From assembly GCA_963697355.1 (NCBI GenBank), contig CAVONV010000022.1:62001-126000 (forward strand): a stretch of DNA of 64,000 bases, in the 5' to 3' direction. Position 1 is the first letter of the stretch. Every line of letters begins with the position of its first letter. The DNA comes from CAVONV01 sp963697355. Its GTDB lineage: Bacteria > Acidobacteriota > Vicinamibacteria > Marinacidobacterales > DATDRI01. The position numbers and the translations under genes are program-made. The notes under the pieces are model-generated. The model was not told the DNA's origin, ran no database searches, and was given only the letters and a program-made list of their open reading frames with translations. Shown here piece after piece: positions 18,512 through 28,332 of this stretch.

Positions 18512-20990
18512 ATGGAGACGCTGTTTCAGGATCTGAAGTTCGGTACTCAAGCTCCTTTGGAAGGACAAGAGCTTCGCCATCACCGCCGTCGCCACCCTGG
18601 CGCTGTGCATCGGTGCCAACGCAACCATATTCAGCGTCATCAACTCCGTGGTTCTGAGTCCGTTGCCGGTTCCCGAGTCGGATCGCATCGTCCTCATGTA
18701 CAACAGTTATCCCAAAGCCGGCGTCGAACGTGCGTCCAACGGCGTGCCGGACTACTACGACCGGCTTCGTGAGCTGGACGATCTCATGGAGGAACAGGCC
18801 TTATACAGCGGTACGGGCCTGACCCTGGGTGCCGAGGGACGACCGGAACGCGTCAGCGGATTGTCGGTGACGCCTTCATTTTTTCGCCTGCTGCGAACCG
18901 AACCGCACCTCGGACGGATCTTCACGGAAGAAGAAGGCGAGATCGGCAATGAAAAGAAGGTGCTCCTGAGCTATGCCATCTGGCAGCAACTCTACGGCGG
19001 AGATGAAGCGGTCCTGGGGAAGGACCTGCGCATCAATGACGAGCCGTATGTGATCGTGGGAGTGATGCCGGAAGACTTCATTTATCTCCGCCCCGACACG
19101 CGACTGTGGATTCCGCTGGCTTTTACGGCGGAGCAAAAGTCGGATGATAGCCGGCACAGCAATAGCTGGGAGAATATCGGGCGCCTGAAGCCCGGCGCAA
19201 CCCTGGAACAGGCACGGGCGAAGCTGGACGCCTTGACGGCCGCGAACCTCGAGCTTTTTCCGGCGTTCAAAGAGATACTCCTAAACGCCGGATTTCACGT
19301 ACAGGCACACTTTTTGAAAGACGAGGTCGTCAAAGATATCCGAGGGACACTCTACTTACTCGGAGCAGGTGTTTTCTTCGTTCTTCTAATCGGCTGTGTG
19401 AACATCGCCAACCTCATGCTCGTGCGAGCCAGCGTTCGCGGAAAAGAATTGGCCATGCGGTTCGCCCTCGGGGCCGGCCGAAGACGCGTAACCCGGCAGT
19501 TGCTGACCGAGAGCGTATTACTGAGCGTCCTGGGAGGATTGTTCGGATTGGCGATTGGAACCTTGGGCCTTGGTGTGCTTCGCACCATCGGGCTCGATGA
19601 GATCCCTCGCGGCAGCGAGATCGAGATGACCGGTATGGTCATCGGTCTGACTCTCGCGCTTGCCTTCGCCTTGGGGATCCTGATCGGAGGCATTCCAATC
19701 GCTCACGTGATGGGCTTGAAATTCAACGATGTGCTGAGGGAAGAAGGTCGCTCAGGTACAAGCGGCCGCGGATCGCGCATGGTTCGCCGAGGGTTGGTGG
19801 TCGTACAGGTCGCGGTTGCCTTCGTCCTTCTTATCGGTGCCGGTCTGCTTCTCTCCAGCTTCCGGCAGGTCTTGAGGATCGATCCGGGATTCCGGGACAG
19901 TGGATCGGTGCTCACAGGGAGAGTCAGCCCGCCGCGGACACGTTACGAAGAAGAGAGCAGCCTTCAAGCCTTCACGGCTCGGGTCCTCGAGCGGGTCCGT
20001 TCGCTGCCCGGGGTTGTCCACGCCGGAGTCACGAGTCAGATCCCCTTCGGCGGCAAGTTACAGTGACAGCGTCATCCTGGCGGAAGGCTACGTCATGCAG
20101 CCGGGTGAGTCCACTGGTGTCGCCCAGCCGGAACGTCGTGACGCCGGGCTACTTCGAGGCGATGGGGATTCGACTCATCGAGGGACGTTTTTTCGACGAA
20201 CGCGATACGGAAGATTCCTTGAAGTCGGTCATTGTCGACGAGCGGTTGGCCAAGAAGTTCTGGCCGAACACGAGCGCCTTGGGAAAACGATTGTACTTTC
20301 CTACCAGCCCCCAAGACCTCATGGCGATCACGGAAGAAACGGAGTTTCTCTCCGTGGTCGGCGTCGTGGGCAACGTCAAGCTCCGCGCTCTCATCGATCC
20401 CGACGAGCGTGTGGGCGCCTGTTACCACCCGTACAAACAGAACACGCGCCGGGGAATCACCTTGGCGATCAAGACCACCACCGATCCAACGAGCCTCATC
20501 GGTCCCGTCCGCCGCGAGCTGGGTCGGAATCGATCCACAGTTGCCGTTCTATGACACCCAAACCATGCAGGAGCGTATGGATGCGTCTCTCGTCACGCGG
20601 CGCTCCCCGATGTTGCTCGCGCTGGTCTTTGGGGCCGTCGCTTTGTTCCTTGCCGCTATCGGCATCTATGGCGTTCTGGCGTATCTCGTGACCCAAAGAA
20701 CGAAGGAGATCGGGATCCGGATGGCCCTCGGCAGCGACGCGATGGCCGTCTTCCGCCTCGTGTTAAAGGAGGGTGTGACCATCGTGTCCATCGGCTTTGC
20801 GCTCGGGATGGTCGGGGCGGTCTCGCTGGCGCGCTACACGGAAAGCGTCCTCTTCGGTGTCGAGCCTCTAGACGGCGTGGTTATGATCGCCGCCGCGGCG
20901 ATTCTCGGCGCCGTAGCATTGATTGCCTGCTCCGTACCCGCCACGCGGGCCACCCAGATCAATCCGGTCCGGGCTCTGAGCGCCGAGTAG
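18512..20990 (+). CDS. ADOP-family MacB/FtsX permease, about four apparent frameshifts
   Basis: The ATG at 18512 opens METLFQDLKFG. The frame changes near 18552 to SFAITAVATLALCIGANATI, the standard ADOP N-terminal helix. A long intact stretch then gives the periplasmic MacB domain and core helices (LIGCVNIANLMLVRASVRGK, LTESVLLSVLGG) through to LRIDPGFRDSG. Further shifts occur near 20055, 20110 and 20525. The second FtsX domain ends IGIRMALGSDAM, then RATQINPVRALSAE at 20990. Such permeases lack a fused ATPase and are abundant in Acidobacteria; the substrate is unknown. Compared with the copy at 11.7 kb it is only lightly damaged, so indel errors could explain it. Confidence 0.75.
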
Positions 20991-21142
20991 TCCTTAACCC
21001 TCGACGGTGTTGCCAAATCCCTACGCCTTTTTCCCTACCGTGTCCTACAAGTCCTACAAGCCGGTGATTTAAAAAAGTTTATTATCTGACTCCTTTTCTG
21101 TGACTGGCAGGATTTTTGCAAATTAAACTCGGCGCTTCAGTT

Positions 21143-21772
21143 CCGGATCGATTAGCCTAGAGCTTGTGACTCCTTCAAAAGCTCGTCGATGATGGGCCCT
21201 GTGGCGTTCGGTCTTCGTCATGTTGCCGACCGTGCTCGCAAAGACAGTATAATCTCCGAAAATCATGGATCAGGTACAACTTCCCATCATCGACGGCCGC
21301 AGAAGTGCGGGACGAGCTCTCTTCCGGAGGTCCGCGGTTCCCGTGGCCTACGGGGAAGGCTTCTATAGGGAGGAGCGCGACGGGCTCGATGTGTTTCGTT
21401 GGATGTCCTCGCAGGGCCAGTTGGACTTTCAACCTGACGGACGCAAGCGGTTCCTAGAGATTTCCATTTGCTGCGAATTCGGGGACCTGTCCCAACATGT
21501 GACAGTACGTGCAGGCAACCATGAGGAGACTCTCGAGCTGGTCAGAGGCTGGGGAGTGCTCTCGGTCGAAGTGCCTCCGCATGCCGATCGCATTGACCTC
21601 GAGACCAACAAGCTGTTTCCCAAATCCTACTACCCTTCCGATGATCGCGAATTAGCCATCCGCATCCGACGACCGTTCGTTCATACCGATGCCGAGCGTC
21701 ACGACGACGTGCGACGTCAGTGGAGCAACGCGGTTCTCAATACCCGCGAAATGCTGGAGGGGAAGACCACGT
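21143..21772 (+). repeat. Long direct repeat, copy 1 (also 38363-38992)
   Basis: About 630 bases match 38363-38992 at a constant offset of 17220 with only scattered base changes. The unit covers about 120 bases upstream of the radical SAM gene and its first 169 codons. Here the repeat stops at the ACCACGT near 21772, where the sequence turns into unrelated DNA. Confidence 0.85.
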
Positions 21773-21798
21773 CACTATTCCGCTTCAGAAAGACCTGA
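21265..21798 (+). pseudogene. Truncated duplicate of the radical SAM gene (N-terminal 169 codons)
   Basis: The first about 169 residues are almost identical to the N-terminus of the intact protein at 38485. This part precedes the [4Fe-4S] Cys motif, so no radical SAM chemistry is possible. The frame then adds nine unrelated codons and stops at 21798. Because the upstream region is duplicated too, the fragment may still be transcribed. The retained region has no known motif, so a stand-alone function is unlikely but not excluded. Confidence 0.7.
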
Positions 21799-21925
21799 TC
21801 AAGCACCGTGTGAGCGTGCGAATGGGAACCGGCGGGTAAGGTACGTACAGGTTGACACTTCACCGTAAACTTCTGTTGACACCTTCGCTGCCATCCCGAC
21901 GGGATCCGCAATCTTCAACCCCGTC

Positions 21926-22408
21926 ATCACTTACCAACTCGTTGGCACTTCCGTACCGACGAGTTCGATCCTTCTCGAGTGCCTTCATCGTAATCCAGTC
22001 GAGGTCGCCTTGGATCTGCCTTTCCAAGGCCGGGGGATCCACGCGTCGATTCTTGGCGCTTGCCGTCGAGGTCTCACCGAGGCCACTGAGGCGCGTACTG
22101 GGCCTCGGAGGATCGTCCTCCCGAAGCTTTCTCTGAATTTCGGCCAGACCCGCCTTGAACAGCTCCGTTCGATCGAAGGGCTGAGCACCCACGAGTAGCT
22201 CGTACAGCAGAACGCCCAGAGAGTACACGTCCGTCCGGGTGTCAATATCGAGATTGGTCATCTCTGCCTGCTCGGGGCTCATGTACTCGGGGGTACCGAG
22301 GAGCTCCCCCAGTTCAGTGTATGCGCTGTGTTCTGTCAGGCGCTGAGATGTCGCCTTCGCCACACCGAAGTCGATGATCTTCGGAATAGGCTTGTCGGGC
22401 GGGATCAT
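21926..22408 (-). pseudogene. Catalytic-core fragment of a Ser/Thr protein kinase
   Basis: The frame covers kinase subdomains VII to XI: PKIIDFGVAKATSQRL (DFG), GTPEYMSPEQAE (the APE region as SPE), DVYSLGVLLYELLVGAQPF, and DWITMKALEKDRTRRYGSAN. The N-lobe, Lys and HRD motifs are missing, and after YGSANELVSD the family match ends. It corresponds to PknB-like kinases with TPR or PD40 tails that are common in Acidobacteria. It lies between the truncated radical SAM duplicate and a Cys-rich gene, so it is a leftover in a rearranged zone. Confidence 0.65.
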
Positions 22409-22425
22409 GATTGGCGACTCCTCGG

Positions 22426-22887
22426 TCAAGGTTGTATCCAAACCGATACGCGTCCACACAAACGACAACGTGGCACGAACATAACGCCGCTACGTGTTGT
22501 TCGCTTCGATTCCAGCTGCCAATAACGCCTCACGGGTTTGTCCTCTGCAACCCGCACTACCCTGACAGAGCTTCGCACTTCTCCGCTAGTCTGATCCGTC
22601 ACGCTTTTTTGCTGTTGCCGAGCACGGTAGCGCCTCTGACGGTCACGATGATCGAGGCGACCCTCTCGACTCTGCTGGTGTCGACAGTTGGCATGACGAC
22701 ACTGTTCGCGCCGACCGGACTGACGGCAAGCCTCGCTGCAGTAACGATGTCCTCGGTCACAGGAGCGGCAGATGCAAAACAGCTTGCCGCAGTCTCCATA
22801 GACACAATGCTTCTGGCGCAGAACCACTTGCAGGACAACGGCCATGCCCCTCCGCCCGGAAGAGACTGGACAATCGGGGCCGACCAT
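22426..22887 (-). CDS. Small Cys/Arg-rich zinc-binding protein of mobile-DNA neighbourhoods
   Basis: The protein holds Cys pairs in FCICRSCDRGHRYCSEACR, then an Arg/Gln-rich helix (CRHQQSREGRLDHRDRQRRY followed by RARQQ), then VTDQTS, and a final pair CRLCGR near the C-terminus. I recall proteins with this order (CxxCxRGxxYCSxxCR, QxSxxGRxxHxxRQRRYR, VTxQxS) near transposons and recombinases, function unknown. The zinc-ligand pattern suggests nucleic-acid binding. The start is uncertain: 22887, or the internal ATG at 22845 preceded by GGAGGGG at short spacing. Confidence 0.55.
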   Translation of the reverse strand: MVGPDCPVSSGRRGMAVVLQVVLRQKHCVYGDCGKLFCICRSCDRGHRYCSEACRQSGRREQCRHANCRHQQSREGRLDHRDRQRRYRARQQQKSVTDQTSGEVRSSVRVVRVAEDKPVRRYWQLESKRTTRSGVMFVPRCRLCGRVSVWIQP

Positions 22888-22941
22888 GAGAGGCTCAACA
22901 CACTCTTAGTGTTGGTTCCCGTTTTGGTCGGGACCATACCG

Positions 22942-22975
22942 AAACCCCGGTCGTGCTATGACCGGGGTTTTTGTC
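22942..22975 (+). terminator. Rho-independent terminator
   Basis: A perfect 11-base-pair stem (AAACCCCGGTC with GACCGGGGTTT, 22942-22952 and 22960-22970) has a 7-base loop and runs into TTTTTGTC on the plus strand. No intact plus-strand gene precedes it, so it is probably left from a lost gene. It could also end transcription leftwards, as the stem has an A-tract on the other side. Confidence 0.6.
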
Positions 22976-23326
22976 TTTCCCTTCTGTTTCGGAACACTAT
23001 CAGAACTCGGTGGGCACTCGCGCCCTGTCGGCGCGAGATGATGCTGTATCCCTATCTCCCGGCTTATCGTTCAAAAAGACGCAGGTTCAGGTGAGCGTTA
23101 AGGCCGTCCTCCTGGCTGTCGCGAACAAGTGGCGGGGCGTGAGGATGGACGCATTCACAGCTCGGCAGGTCGAAGAGCTCCGAAAGAAAAAAAACGTTCA
23201 TCGATTCGACCGAAAAGCAATCAGCAGCTTAACGTGTTCGGGGAACCATGCGGAGATTTGACAGGAAGATAAGGACTTGACTTGGGCTATCGTTTTGTAT
23301 ATGGGTTCAAATAATAGGGGGGGAAC
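22976..23326. other. Gene-poor stretch with a possible short remnant
   Basis: No complete gene is visible. A short plus-strand reading (about 23095-23261) gives VSVKAVLLAVANKWRGVRMD and then TARQVEELRKKK, which faintly resembles a transposase tail. A possible promoter for the next gene is TTGACT (23277-23282) and TATATG (23298-23303) with a short 15-base spacer. All of this is weak. Confidence 0.3.
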
Positions 23327-25510
23327 ATGAGGAAAATGTTGCTACTCTTCGTCACTACACTAGTCTTCGTATTACTCAGTTCAACAGCAACGGCGTTAGA
23401 CTATTCGCGGAAGTCAGTCGTAGGGTATTTCAACGGTGACGCGTTCTTAGACAGGGTTATCAGTGATCCTAAGAATGACACACTTTATATCTGGTATGGT
23501 AGGGGGATGGGGACTGGGCCTGACCAAGCCCTCTCAACTGTCCCCGAATGGAGCATGTATTCAGATTATTTTCCTGGAGATGGCGATCTAGATCTCGATA
23601 GGGGCAAAGGCGCACCAGTATCCGAGACAATAACAAGGTCAGATCTTGACTCAGAAGCACTGAATGGTTGGACTACAGCACTTGGTTCAAGCATGGCAGT
23701 TGGAGATTTCAATAATGACGGCCTTTCTGACCTGGCAGTGGGCATGCCACTGGCCACGGTAAATGGAAAGCCGGCCGCAGGGAAAGTTGCAATTATTTAC
23801 GGAGGTGTGAAGTTCCCAGCTCATCACCGGTTGGTTTCACAAGATACTCGTCGGTCTTGGGGACGCGCTGAAGAAGGTGACCAATTCGGAGAATCTCTAG
23901 CAACCGGTGATTTTAACTGTGATGGATATGATGATCTCGCCATTGGCGTGCCAATGGAAGACATGGGAAGAATCGAAAACGCTGGGGTAGTTCATCTATT
24001 TTATGGGAGTTTTTTAGGCCTCTATACTAACAATCACAGACTGAGAGAGTCCAATATACGCGGTGAAAGACAGTCCCCAGGGGACGTTTTTGGTCAATCC
24101 TTGGCTGCCGGCCGGTTCAACGGTGAAATGTGTCATAGCCTTGCTGTGGGTACCCCTGGAGAAGACATCAATGACCACTCCAATGCCGGCGCTGTCTACG
24201 TGTTCTATGCCCGAAATGGTTCAGGATTGAGCCATAGGAGAGTACAGAAAATTCATCAAGATTCAGGATTGGTGGGGAGCATTGCAGAGTCTGGTGATTA
24301 TTTCGGCAGTTCCTTGGGGAGTGTTCTTGGTAACTTCGATGACCTCTGGATAGGCGCAGCTTTTGAAGACTTTCCCACCTGCACCGATGAAAACCAGGTT
24401 TTTTATCATCGGCTGAAAGGGAGCGCTACAGGTATTGATGTTTGGGCTGGAGACAGCACATATTGCGGCCTCTTTCCTCCTGATTTTGTTGAAAAACACT
24501 TTGGACGGATTACCGAGTTTAACACCAGCCACGGATCGATAGCATTCTACTTCCCCGATATGGATCCAGCGGCAATGGAACTTAGCGTGCTCATTCAGGG
24601 GAGCAATGCTCCTCCCGACGACCCCCACATTGCTTGCGAAGCAAATCCAATTGTCTATCACAGATACGCAACTTGGATTACAGAGGCCTTCAATGCCAAC
24701 GAAGCCCTCATTGCACCGGAATTCGATAATAGAAATTTCGGCAATATTGAGGAATGCCTCAATGACCCGGATGGAGACGGAGTTAACGAACACCACTACC
24801 GAACCAATGGTGGTTTCCGGTATCTATGGGGAAATCAGATCCTCGCCGACGAGTGGGTCAATCTTATCGTTGACGACCTCCAGAAAGTCGGTTTTGATAC
24901 GGATGGGAAGTTTAAGCTCTTTGGTCACTCTGCTGGTGGACAATTTGTGTCCCGCTACCTGTGGAAACACGCCGAAAGAACAACCCGAGTCATCATCGAG
25001 TCTGCCCGTAGTTACTTGAGTGACGACATACAAACACCTTGGGCTGATGGCATGACACCATTTGATGGTACCGAGCGTTGGCCCGCTTCCCCCGGATTGC
25101 CAGAATTGGAAAGACCCGCTTTTTATGATCCAGGTGAAATGGGAGGTCCGGAACATCGCTGGCCCGAAATTATGCGGAATCCAATAACAATCATAGTTGG
25201 CGAAGAAGACGGTCATGAGGTCCTTTCTGATGGAACAACTGTGGATGATTGTACAAGATTGCACCGGGCACTAGCGTGGCAGGAAGATCTAAACCAAGAC
25301 TATGCAGGTCCATATGTGTCTCCTAGTGGAGATAGGTTTCAAGCCCTAAGAATAGAGTACTGCGTTTACACGGGTGAAGGTCATGGTGCAAGATTAATGT
25401 CCGATGAGGCAGCCTCGATTCTAATAAATGGTGTGACTGCGGGAAATTGTGTTACAAGCCCTACAATTCCAGTTCGCTGTCTGGGCAAAGCGCCGTATCC
25501 TTATGATTGA
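23327..25510 (+). CDS. Exported FG-GAP repeat protein with C-terminal alpha/beta hydrolase domain
   Basis: A signal peptide (RKMLLLFVTTLVFVLLSST) leads into FG-GAP/integrin-alpha-like repeats. These have calcium-binding loops DFNNDGLSDLAVG, DFNCDGYDDLAIGVP and a weaker RFNGEMCHSLAVGTPGED, then a third or fourth blade. From about residue 400 a second domain begins. It has DGDGVNEHHYR and the nucleophile elbow GHSAGG with Ser535, then IIVGEEDGHE and GEGHGARL, which can supply the acid and His. This resembles secreted poly-ester depolymerase or esterase folds. The gene is more AT-rich than its neighbours and sits in an islet with half a tRNA at its right edge, so transfer is likely. An intact 727-residue frame and GGGGGG before the ATG support expression. 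Confidence 0.75.
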   Translation: MRKMLLLFVTTLVFVLLSSTATALDYSRKSVVGYFNGDAFLDRVISDPKNDTLYIWYGRGMGTGPDQALSTVPEWSMYSDYFPGDGDLDLDRGKGAPVSETITRSDLDSEALNGWTTALGSSMAVGDFNNDGLSDLAVGMPLATVNGKPAAGKVAIIYGGVKFPAHHRLVSQDTRRSWGRAEEGDQFGESLATGDFNCDGYDDLAIGVPMEDMGRIENAGVVHLFYGSFLGLYTNNHRLRESNIRGERQSPGDVFGQSLAAGRFNGEMCHSLAVGTPGEDINDHSNAGAVYVFYARNGSGLSHRRVQKIHQDSGLVGSIAESGDYFGSSLGSVLGNFDDLWIGAAFEDFPTCTDENQVFYHRLKGSATGIDVWAGDSTYCGLFPPDFVEKHFGRITEFNTSHGSIAFYFPDMDPAAMELSVLIQGSNAPPDDPHIACEANPIVYHRYATWITEAFNANEALIAPEFDNRNFGNIEECLNDPDGDGVNEHHYRTNGGFRYLWGNQILADEWVNLIVDDLQKVGFDTDGKFKLFGHSAGGQFVSRYLWKHAERTTRVIIESARSYLSDDIQTPWADGMTPFDGTERWPASPGLPELERPAFYDPGEMGGPEHRWPEIMRNPITIIVGEEDGHEVLSDGTTVDDCTRLHRALAWQEDLNQDYAGPYVSPSGDRFQALRIEYCVYTGEGHGARLMSDEAASILINGVTAGNCVTSPTIPVRCLGKAPYPYD

Positions 25511-25637
25511 GGATACAAAGGGTATGTAAGATACCTTTCCAATGTTCATAGGTATCGCCATAAAGTGCGGCAATGGCCTTTGTATCTCGCGCATTCAACA
25601 GAGAAACATATTCTTGCTCTTCGCGGGTTTGAGTGGG

Positions 25638-26015
25638 TCATTTTCGTGGCATAGATCGTAAGAAAGCTTTTGCCACAAGGGTCCGCGGGCTTTCCTGGGC
25701 ATAAAAACCTGTCACAATTTTTCGGTGACGTAGTAGTCTGACCACGTGAAAGGTCCGAAGTCGATTCGAGAGCTGTTTGACCCTGCCCCGATTTATTGGT
25801 GCGGGCATCGCGAAACGCAGAAACAGCTCCGTGTCGGTCACGGTTTCAAATTCATATAGGTTTCCGTCTGGATCGTACATGGGACGTTCGTATTCGTGAA
25901 TCGGGGCAATGCCGCAAATAGCGCGGGTGTCGCGGCAGCGACTGCATTCTAAGATAGAGGTAAACTCGAGTCGTTGTTTCCGTGGTGCCGAGGGCCGGAA
26001 TTGAACCAGCGACAC
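25638..26015 (-). CDS. Doubtful small hypothetical protein overlapping the tRNA-Phe 3' half
   Basis: The frame begins inside the tRNA fragment (SLVQFRPSAP is the T-arm read as protein). It then gives CSRCRDTRAICGIAPIHEYE and YDPDGNLYEFETVTDTELFL before a basic C-terminus. The later part looks protein-like (CxxC, YDPDGN) but has no family I know, no clear start codon or ribosome site after the tRNA part, and lies in AT-richer DNA. The remaining bases from 25511 to 26265 hold no other gene that I can see. Confidence 0.25.
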   Translation of the reverse strand: MSLVQFRPSAPRKQRLEFTSILECSRCRDTRAICGIAPIHEYERPMYDPDGNLYEFETVTDTELFLRFAMPAPINRGRVKQLSNRLRTFHVVRLLRHRKIVTGFYAQESPRTLVAKAFLRSMPRK

Positions 26016-26032
26016 AAGGATTTTCAGTCCTT
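25983..26032 (-). tRNA. 3' half of a tRNA-Phe gene (possible attachment-site remnant)
   Basis: On the minus strand the sequence folds as an anticodon stem AAGGA/TCCTT with loop CTGAAAA (anticodon GAA, Phe). A variable GTGTC, a T-arm GCTGG-TTCAATT-CCGGC and the acceptor 3' strand CCTCGGC with ACCA follow. The partner 5' strand (GCCGAGG) and the D-arm are not found upstream, where the sequence is unrelated. A 3' half with encoded CCA is what integrases leave at one end of an island. It lies between an AT-rich islet to the left and an IS3 element to the right. It could also be a tRNA broken by deletion. Confidence 0.6.
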
Positions 26033-26265
26033 CAACGGGGGTAGACTCAGTGGCTCCTATGTCCCTTATTTACCCTTACAATTTCGAGAATCAACAACTT
26101 AGAGAGATTCCTAACAATGCTAGGGTGCGTTAAGAACCATTAAGTTCCCCGCTGACTAGTCAAAGACGAGTTAAAGACAGACTTACACCTCTTCATCTTT
26201 GGACGCTCTAGGACAAACCCATCGAGCTAGCTGAGCCGACTATCGACTCTACGCTCCAAAAGAAG

Positions 26266-27634
26266 TGGACCCCAATTTTTAGACCAGGTGTTAAGGTGGA
26301 AAAGGTAGCCTGCTCCATTATAAAAGGAGCAGATGAAAATGAAAGGGAAACGGACGAAACACACATCGGCATTCAAGGCGAAAGTAGCGTTAGCAGCGTA
26401 CCGCGAGCAGGAGACGGTCGCGGAGCTATCGCGACGTCACAAGGTACACGCCAATCAGATCTACAAGTGGAAACGTCAGCTACTGGAGAACGTGGCGCGG
26501 GCGTTCGAGAGCGAAGAGAGCGGAGGCGGGGAGGCGTCCTCCCGGGAGGCAGAGCTTCTGCAGAAGATCGGGGAGCTAACGGTGGAGCGGGATTTTTTGT
26601 CACGGGGGCTCGGTCGATTGCGATGAAGGCACGTCGGTCGTTGGTCGAAGCTAACACCGAGGTGTCGATGCGCCGGCAGTGCGAGCTGCTGGGCGTGAAT
26701 CGGTCGAGTCTGTACTACGAACCCGTCGAACCAGATGCCGAGGAGCTCTCGTTGATGCGCCGGATGGACGAGCTTCATTTGAAGCACCCGTTTTTCGGCA
26801 GCCGGAAGATGACGCAGACGCTCAAAGCGGAGGGTATCCACGTCAACCGCAAGCGCGTACAACGACTGATGCGGTTGATGGGGCTGGAGAGCACCGCGCC
26901 GAAGCCGAACACCAGCAAGCCAGCCCCGGAACACGCGGTTTACCCGTATTTGCTGCGGAATTTGAAAGTTTCCCGGGTGAATCAAGTCTGGGCCGCTGAT
27001 ATAACCTATATCCCGATGGCGCAAGGCTTCGTCTTCCTGGTGGCGATCATCGATTGGTATTCACGGCGGGTTCTGGCGTGGCGCTTGTCCAACACGTTGG
27101 AGACGAACTTCTGCGTGGAGGCCTTGCACGAAGCCCTGGCCCGCTACGGTTGCCCCGAGATTTTCAACACGGACCAAGGTTGTCAGTTCACCTCGGAGGA
27201 TTTTACCGACGTACTGCTGGAACACGAAATCAAGATCAGCATGGATGGCAAGGGCCGCTGGCTCGACAACATCTTCGTCGAGCGGCTCTGGCGCTCGCTG
27301 AAGTACGAGGAGGTTTACCTGTACGCTTACGACACCGTGCTCGCAGCTCGCGCGGGCATCGCTCGTTACTTCGATTTCTTCAATGACGAGCGGCCGCACG
27401 AGGCGCTAGGTTATCAGACGCCCGCGAGCTTCTACGATGGGCTTCTCAGTGAGGTTGCTTGATAGGATGATACAAACAGCCAACCGCAAAGCCGTCGACA
27501 GGGTGGCCGTCGCTTTCCACTCTCACTTGCCGGAGGCTCCCTTCGGTCGCCTCCGGGCATTATTACGACGACATCTTCAACCGGGCAGGCTACACCTTAG
27601 CAGAACCCTGTTTTGGTCCAAAGAATGGGGTTCA
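26266..27634 (+). mobile_element. Complete IS3-family insertion sequence
   Basis: The element encodes both IS3 reading frames and is bounded by imperfect inverted ends: TGGACCCCAATTTTTAGACCA at 26266-26286 and, facing it, TGGTCCAAAGAATGGGGTTCA at 27614-27634. Shared positions include TGxACCCCA and xGACCA. No convincing 3-4 base target duplication is seen. Between the transposase stop (27462) and the right end there is no further gene. Confidence 0.7.
26333..27462 (+). CDS. IS3-family transposase OrfA-OrfB, joined by -1 frameshift
   Basis: OrfA (26333-26626) is a 97-residue HTH protein: AFKAKVALAAYREQETVAEL, KVHANQIYKWKRQLLEN, and a leucine-zipper-like end ELLQKIGELTVERDFL. OrfB continues in the -1 frame to 27462 with an rve integrase core: WAADITYIPMAQGFVFL (first D), FNTDQGCQFTS (second D) and NIFVERLWRSLKYEEVYL (E). 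The shift site is T TTT TTG at 26593-26599 in the overlap, as expected for programmed -1 slippage in IS3 elements. An OrfB start ATG at 26623 also exists. All catalytic residues are present, so the element may be active. Confidence 0.85.
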
Positions 27635-27843
27635 TTACTTTGGAGCCTACTCTTCGAAAGCGCGGGCTTATCGGAATAAGCGAAGCTTCACCCTTACGTC
27701 GCTCGGCAACACACCCGCCACGGCATCCCAGGACGAACCCAAGCTCTCGCCAAAAAAGCGAGCTGCTCTTAGAAAAAGTTGGGCTCAACTTATCAAGCGC
27801 GTGTAAGAAACATGTATTGACTACACCCGGCCCGACGGACGAG

Positions 27844-28125
27844 GTGTGGCGGTGCCGCATCACTCACCCATTTCATCCCTGGAAGGGGCGGGTGCTCGAA
27901 GTTTTCGAGCACCGGCAGGACTGGAATGGAGATCGGGTGTATTTCCATGATGAAGGCGGGTGCTTGAGGTCTGTACCTGCAGGCTGGACAGACGTAGCCG
28001 GCACGGACCCGATCGAAGTCATCGGCAAAGGCCGAGCTCGGTTTCGCATCGATGACCTGATTCGTCTGCTCGAGGTGATCGAGAGTATTCCAGCGGAACG
28101 AAACGACCCTGAGGGACATGTGTAA
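27844..28125 (+). CDS. DUF5372-family protein
   Basis: The protein reads CRITHPFHPWKGRVLEVFEH, then QDWNGDRVYFHDEGGCLRSV, PAGWTDVAGTDPIEVIGKGR and a final helix with RIDDLIRLLEVIE. This is the DUF5372 pattern (THPFHP, RVxFHD, LRSxPxxWT, FRxxDLxxL). I recall it next to HTH and recombinase genes in transposon-like cassettes. The start is uncertain; the GTG at 27844 begins closest to the conserved region. The frame is open further upstream, but that part overlaps the IS3 right end and is not conserved. It is the first gene of the recombinase cassette. Confidence 0.65.
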   Translation: MWRCRITHPFHPWKGRVLEVFEHRQDWNGDRVYFHDEGGCLRSVPAGWTDVAGTDPIEVIGKGRARFRIDDLIRLLEVIESIPAERNDPEGHV

Positions 28126-28275
28126 AGTATATTATGTCCTTATTGTAAAGACTAATTTGTGATCATGATTTTAGGCGATCCGTAGCCTAGGAGAGCTTGG
28201 ATAGAGCTATGCTATATAAGTTGATATATTGCATAATAATAAGCGAATATTATGGTTTGGCGAGTCAAAAAAGAC

Positions 28276-28305
28276 TTGACATTCGTAAATGTAATCACAT
28301 AATAG
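28276..28305 (+). promoter_or_regulatory. Promoter with embedded palindrome for the HTH-recombinase operon
   Basis: TTGACA (28276-28281) and TAATAG (28300-28305) are 18 bases apart, and the ATG at 28333 lies 28 bases downstream with GAGGG before it. The spacer overlaps a palindrome, ACATT-CGTA-AATGT. The HTH product or the recombinase could repress itself here; that is inference. Confidence 0.5.
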
Positions 28306-28332
28306 GGCTTACTGTTCCGCGAGGGATACGAG

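Noticed and set aside
22411..23094. Open frame of 227 codons on the plus strand
   Set aside because: It is opposite the Cys-rich protein, whose CxxC and RQRRYR patterns are conserved. The plus translation is Thr/Leu/Ala-rich and patternless.
25983..26110. tmRNA or a complete tRNA
   Set aside because: The anticodon arm and T-arm fit tRNA-Phe, but no matching 5' acceptor strand or D-arm is found in the 80 bases upstream, and no tmRNA tag reading frame is visible.
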